Positions 31,630-33,887 of a stretch of 33,887 nt of DNA are shown here, piece by piece. The stretch lies in contig JAAYCM010000066.1 in the NCBI GenBank assembly GCA_012729765.1, positions 1 to 33,887 of the forward strand, given 5' to 3'. Origin of the DNA: Chloroflexota bacterium (GTDB lineage: Bacteria > Chloroflexota > Anaerolineae > Aggregatilineales > Aggregatilineaceae). Numbering within the stretch: position 1 is the first letter of the stretch; every line of letters starts with the position of its first letter. The notes beneath the pieces are model-generated. The model worked only from the letters and a program-made list of their open reading frames with translations. It was not told the DNA's origin and ran no database searches. Made by a program: the position numbers and the translations under genes.

Positions 31630-32580
31630 CTAGCGCATAAAGGCGGCAATCAAGATTATCGCAAGGGCGGCCAGCATCAGGAAACCGAGCAGGCCCCAGA
31701 TCGCCCAGGCGGGCCAGCGCCGGGATGCTTCGACCGGGGGCGGATCGGGCGCGGCAGGGGCGGGCGGCGGCGGTGGGCGGAGCGCATCGTAGAGCGCGGC
31801 GTGGAGCGCCATCGCGGTATGGAAGCGGGCGTCCGGCGGCTTGGCAAGCGCGCGCCGCAGCACCGGAGTCACACCCGGCGGCAGATCGGAGCGGGTCCGG
31901 CGCGGGTCGGGCGGCGGCGCGTGCAGGTGGCGGTGCATGATCGCCAGCGGAGTCGGGCCGTCGAAGGGCAGCGCACCGGTCAGCATCGCGTAGACCACGA
32001 CGCCGAGCGCGTAAATATCCGAGGCGGAAGTCAGGCTCTCGCCCCGGCACTGCTCCGGCGAGGCATAGGCCGCCGTGCCCGCGAAAATGTTCGCTCCATC
32101 CAGCGGATCGCCGGCAGAGCGCAGGTGCGCGATCCCGAAATCGGCCAGGAAGGCGCGCCCCTCGGAGTCGAACAGGATGTTGGCCGGTTTGAGATCGCGG
32201 TGGATCACGCCCCGGCGGTGGGCGTAGTCAAGCGCGCTGGCGATCTGCTCCAGGATGCGCAGCAGGTCGGGATAGGGCAGCGGGCCGCGCGCGATCCGCT
32301 CCTTGAGCGTGCCGCCGCTGGCAAGCTGCATGACCAGATAGGGCGCGCCCGCGTGCTGGCCGAAGTCGTAGACGGGCAGAATGTGGGGGTGATCGAGCCG
32401 GGACGCCAGGCGTGCCTCGTGCTCAAAACGCTCGCGCTGGCCAGCCGGCAGCAGCTTGACTGCCACGAAGCGCCGCTGCGCGCGGTCATAGGCGCGGTAG
32501 ACGCTGGCCGTTCCGCCCGCGCCGATCCGGTCGCCCAGCTCGTATGGCCCGATTACCGCCCCAACCGGATCGAAGTCCAT
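31630..32580 (-). CDS. Membrane-anchored Ser/Thr protein kinase (PknB type)
   Basis: This 316-residue Hanks-type kinase phosphorylates Ser/Thr on unknown partners. The domain (about 12-270) has the glycine loop IGAGGTASVY, K42 in FVAVKLL, E55 in EHEARLAS, catalytic H127-R128-D129 in VIHRDLKPANIL, D147-F148-G149 in LADFGIAHL, and GTAAYASPEQ at the end of the activation segment. A Pro-rich linker follows, then a single C-terminal membrane helix (about 289-314) with almost nothing outside, so it lacks PASTA or other sensor domains. The kinase is cytoplasmic and could be regulated by partner proteins or dimerisation. ATG 32580 has GAGG only one base upstream, so it may be leaderless or poorly translated. 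Repeats D and E flank the gene. Confidence 0.93.
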   Translation of the reverse strand: MDFDPVGAVIGPYELGDRIGAGGTASVYRAYDRAQRRFVAVKLLPAGQRERFEHEARLASRLDHPHILPVYDFGQHAGAPYLVMQLASGGTLKERIARGPLPYPDLLRILEQIASALDYAHRRGVIHRDLKPANILFDSEGRAFLADFGIAHLRSAGDPLDGANIFAGTAAYASPEQCRGESLTSASDIYALGVVVYAMLTGALPFDGPTPLAIMHRHLHAPPPDPRRTRSDLPPGVTPVLRRALAKPPDARFHTAMALHAALYDALRPPPPPAPAAPDPPPVEASRRWPAWAIWGLLGFLMLAALAIILIAAFMR

Positions 32581-32637
32581 ACCTCGCTAGAGCCTATCAT
32601 GCACTTTGGCGTACTGGACGAGGTGTATCCACACCCA

Positions 32638-32743
32638 CCCCCCATCCTAAATCCTTCCCCCACAAGGTGGGAAGGACTTGAAAGGCATGACCGTTCTCCC
32701 CTTCCCTCCGTGAAACGTGGGGGAAGGGGCTGGGGGATGGGGG
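32638..32743 (+). repeat. Palindromic intergenic repeat, copy E (forward)
   Basis: This 106-bp copy is the closest relative of copy A: CCCCCCATCCTAAATCC, the TCCTTCCC...GGGAAGGA hairpin, the CCCCTTCCC...GGGAAGGGG hairpin and GGATGGGGG are all present with few changes. Even the flanking TAGAAAAGCATAA resembles GCAAAAGTGCATAA next to copy A. It is 19 bases behind the hydrolase stop. Confidence 0.85.
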
Positions 32744-32762
32744 TAGAAAAGCATAATATCCT

Positions 32763-33527
32763 CTATGCATGGGCTGCGGCAAGCTGCCGGTTGAGCCAAT
32801 CGACGGTCAGATCAAAGACCTCGCGCCGCCAGTCGGGATGGCGGAAGGTGTGATCGCCGTGCAGGATGTGATTAAGCTGGCCGCGCGCGCCGAGCGCTTC
32901 CTTGAGCGCGCCCGCTTCTTCCAGGCTGATGAGCGGATCGGCGGTGGACTGGATCACCAGGCCGGGGCCGGTGTAGTTACGCAGGGCGGCGACCGGATCG
33001 CAGGCGTAGATCGTCGGCAGGAAGTCTGGCCCGACGCGCAGCCCGCCGACGATCCCGGCGCTGGGGCCGTCGATGGCGATCTCGCGGAAATGGCGCTGGG
33101 GCTGGCCGACCGCGTTCCACATGACCGCCGCCCGGACGCGCGGGTCCTGCCCGGCGAGCAGCGCCGTGACGCACCCGCCCATGCTCAGGCCCACCACGCC
33201 GATCCGGTTGGGATCGACGCCGGGCTGCTGGCCGATCCATTCCAGCGCGGCGGCGGCGTCGGCGACCTCGGTCAGGACGGTCATCTCTTCGAAGGTGCCT
33301 TCGCTGTCGCCGGAGCCGTAGAAATCGAAGCGCAGGGCCACAAATCCGGCCTGGGCCAGCCGCCGCGCGAACTGCACAAAGAGCATATCATGCTCGACAT
33401 GGTTGCCGGTGAAGCCGTGCAGCAGCACGACGGTGGGAGCCGGGCCGGTGGCCGGGGTGGGGCGGTGGATCATCCCCCGCAGCACACCCTTTGGGCCGAG
33501 AAAGGCGGCAGGCAGTTCGTCAGGCAT
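32763..33527 (-). CDS. Alpha/beta hydrolase (acyl/feruloyl-esterase-like)
   Basis: This 254-residue soluble hydrolase has the catalytic serine S115 in VGLSMGG, D197 in STADPLIS and H226 in HGDHTFRH. The oxyanion-hole region LLHGFTGNHVEHDML and FVALRFDFYGSGDSEGTFEEMTVLTEVADAAAALEW closely resembles cinnamoyl/feruloyl esterases and related acyl hydrolases. The cap region is short. There is no signal peptide, so it acts inside the cell. It starts two bases after the stop of the TPR gene, so the two form an operon; the pairing gives no clear hint about function. A feruloyl esterase activity would fit a plant-polysaccharide diet, but the sequence does not prove it. Confidence 0.85.
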   Translation of the reverse strand: MPDELPAAFLGPKGVLRGMIHRPTPATGPAPTVVLLHGFTGNHVEHDMLFVQFARRLAQAGFVALRFDFYGSGDSEGTFEEMTVLTEVADAAAALEWIGQQPGVDPNRIGVVGLSMGGCVTALLAGQDPRVRAAVMWNAVGQPQRHFREIAIDGPSAGIVGGLRVGPDFLPTIYACDPVAALRNYTGPGLVIQSTADPLISLEEAGALKEALGARGQLNHILHGDHTFRHPDWRREVFDLTVDWLNRQLAAAHA

Positions 33528-33529
33528 GG

Positions 33530-33887
33530 CTATTCCGTCTCCTCGTCATCCTGGCTCTTGGGCGGTGCGCCAACCCCGCCGCCCATCTTGTTGCGGACGT
33601 TGATCAGATTCTTCATGAGGCGCTGGCGGGTGCTCGGCTTTTTCACGTAGTCCAGGCCGATCTCATATGTCGCGGCGGCCTGCATCACATTGCCGCTGCG
33701 CACTTGCAGATCGGCGATGGCCAGCACCGTCTCGCCATAATTCTCGTCGTCACCCAGTTCGGCAAAGATGGCCGAGGCTTCGCGGTAGTTGGTGATCGCC
33801 TGCTCGGTATTGTCGATTTTGGCGTAGACGCGCCCCAGGTTGCCGAGCGCCTGGGCGGTGCGCAGCGCGTCGTTCATCTGGCGAAAG
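33530..33887 (-). CDS. TPR-repeat protein (partial, C-terminal end)
   Basis: This is the last 118 codons of a protein whose beginning lies outside the window; the frame is open to the right edge. Two to three tetratricopeptide repeats are visible, for example ALRTAQALGNLGRVYAKIDNTEQAITNYREASAIFAELGD and NYGETVLAIADLQVRSGNVMQAAATYEIGL. The end is a charged tail (PKSQDDEETE). TPRs mediate protein contacts; no catalytic domain is seen in this fragment. An ATG at 33877 lies close to the edge, but the open frame before it and the repeat phase suggest a longer protein. It is co-transcribed with the following hydrolase gene. Confidence 0.8.
   Translation of the reverse strand, partial: FRQMNDALRTAQALGNLGRVYAKIDNTEQAITNYREASAIFAELGDDENYGETVLAIADLQVRSGNVMQAAATYEIGLDYVKKPSTRQRLMKNLINVRNKMGGGVGAPPKSQDDEETE

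Noticed and set aside
20976..32743. CRISPR array
   Set aside because: The repeats are kilobases apart, palindromic, in both orientations and without regular spacers; no cas gene is seen.

Overview
The window is a GC-rich piece of bacterial chromosome, most likely from a member of the Chloroflexota (Anaerolineae or a relative). This is an inference from the mix of gene families: several LacI-regulated sugar ABC transporters, a PknB-type kinase with one C-terminal membrane helix, an ECF sigma factor with a DUF4367-like anti-sigma partner, and short GC-rich intergenic repeats. No rRNA, tRNA, CRISPR array, transposase or phage gene was seen.

Left two thirds (1-19.4 kb): carbohydrate uptake and breakdown. 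(i) 1-4104, minus strand: a LacI regulator, then a double-NBD sugar ATPase, an RbsC-type permease and the start of a sugar-binding protein that runs off the left edge. Two near-identical 14-bp boxes lie upstream of the regulator. (ii) 4523-5410, a secreted META-domain protein, convergent with a small STAS-like protein (5491-5910). (iii) 6380-9921, plus strand: a UgpB/UgpA/UgpE-like transporter without its own ATPase; its first permease carries about 105 extra N-terminal membrane-spanning residues. (iv) 9996-19049, an arabinan locus: a LacI regulator, a divergent Tat-exported GH43 endo-arabinanase, and a five-gene minus-strand operon (sugar-binding protein, two permeases, cytoplasmic GH51 arabinofuranosidase, exported GH43 exo-enzyme with an arabinose-binding AbfB/CBM42 domain). 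The same palindrome, with core GCATACGTATGC, sits just downstream of the -10 box of both the endo-arabinanase promoter and the transporter operon promoter. The two units therefore look like one regulon under the adjacent LacI protein: long arabinan is cut outside, trimmed outside, imported, and finished inside the cell.

Right third (19.5-33.9 kb): general cell functions. In order these are an ECF sigma/anti-sigma pair, a large secreted class-C beta-lactamase-fold serine hydrolase, murJ (lipid II flippase), a membrane-anchored C39-like peptidase with TPRs, an EF-G paralogue lacking the catalytic histidine, a GT21-like glycosyltransferase, a Ser/Thr kinase, an alpha/beta hydrolase and a partial TPR protein. 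Five copies of a roughly 106-111 bp palindromic repeat with CCCCCATC/GATGGGGG ends sit just behind genes in this third and nowhere in the sugar region.

The strongest candidates for something not yet described are the arabinan operator system, the palindromic repeat family, and the UgpA-like permease with its membrane-embedded N-terminal extension.
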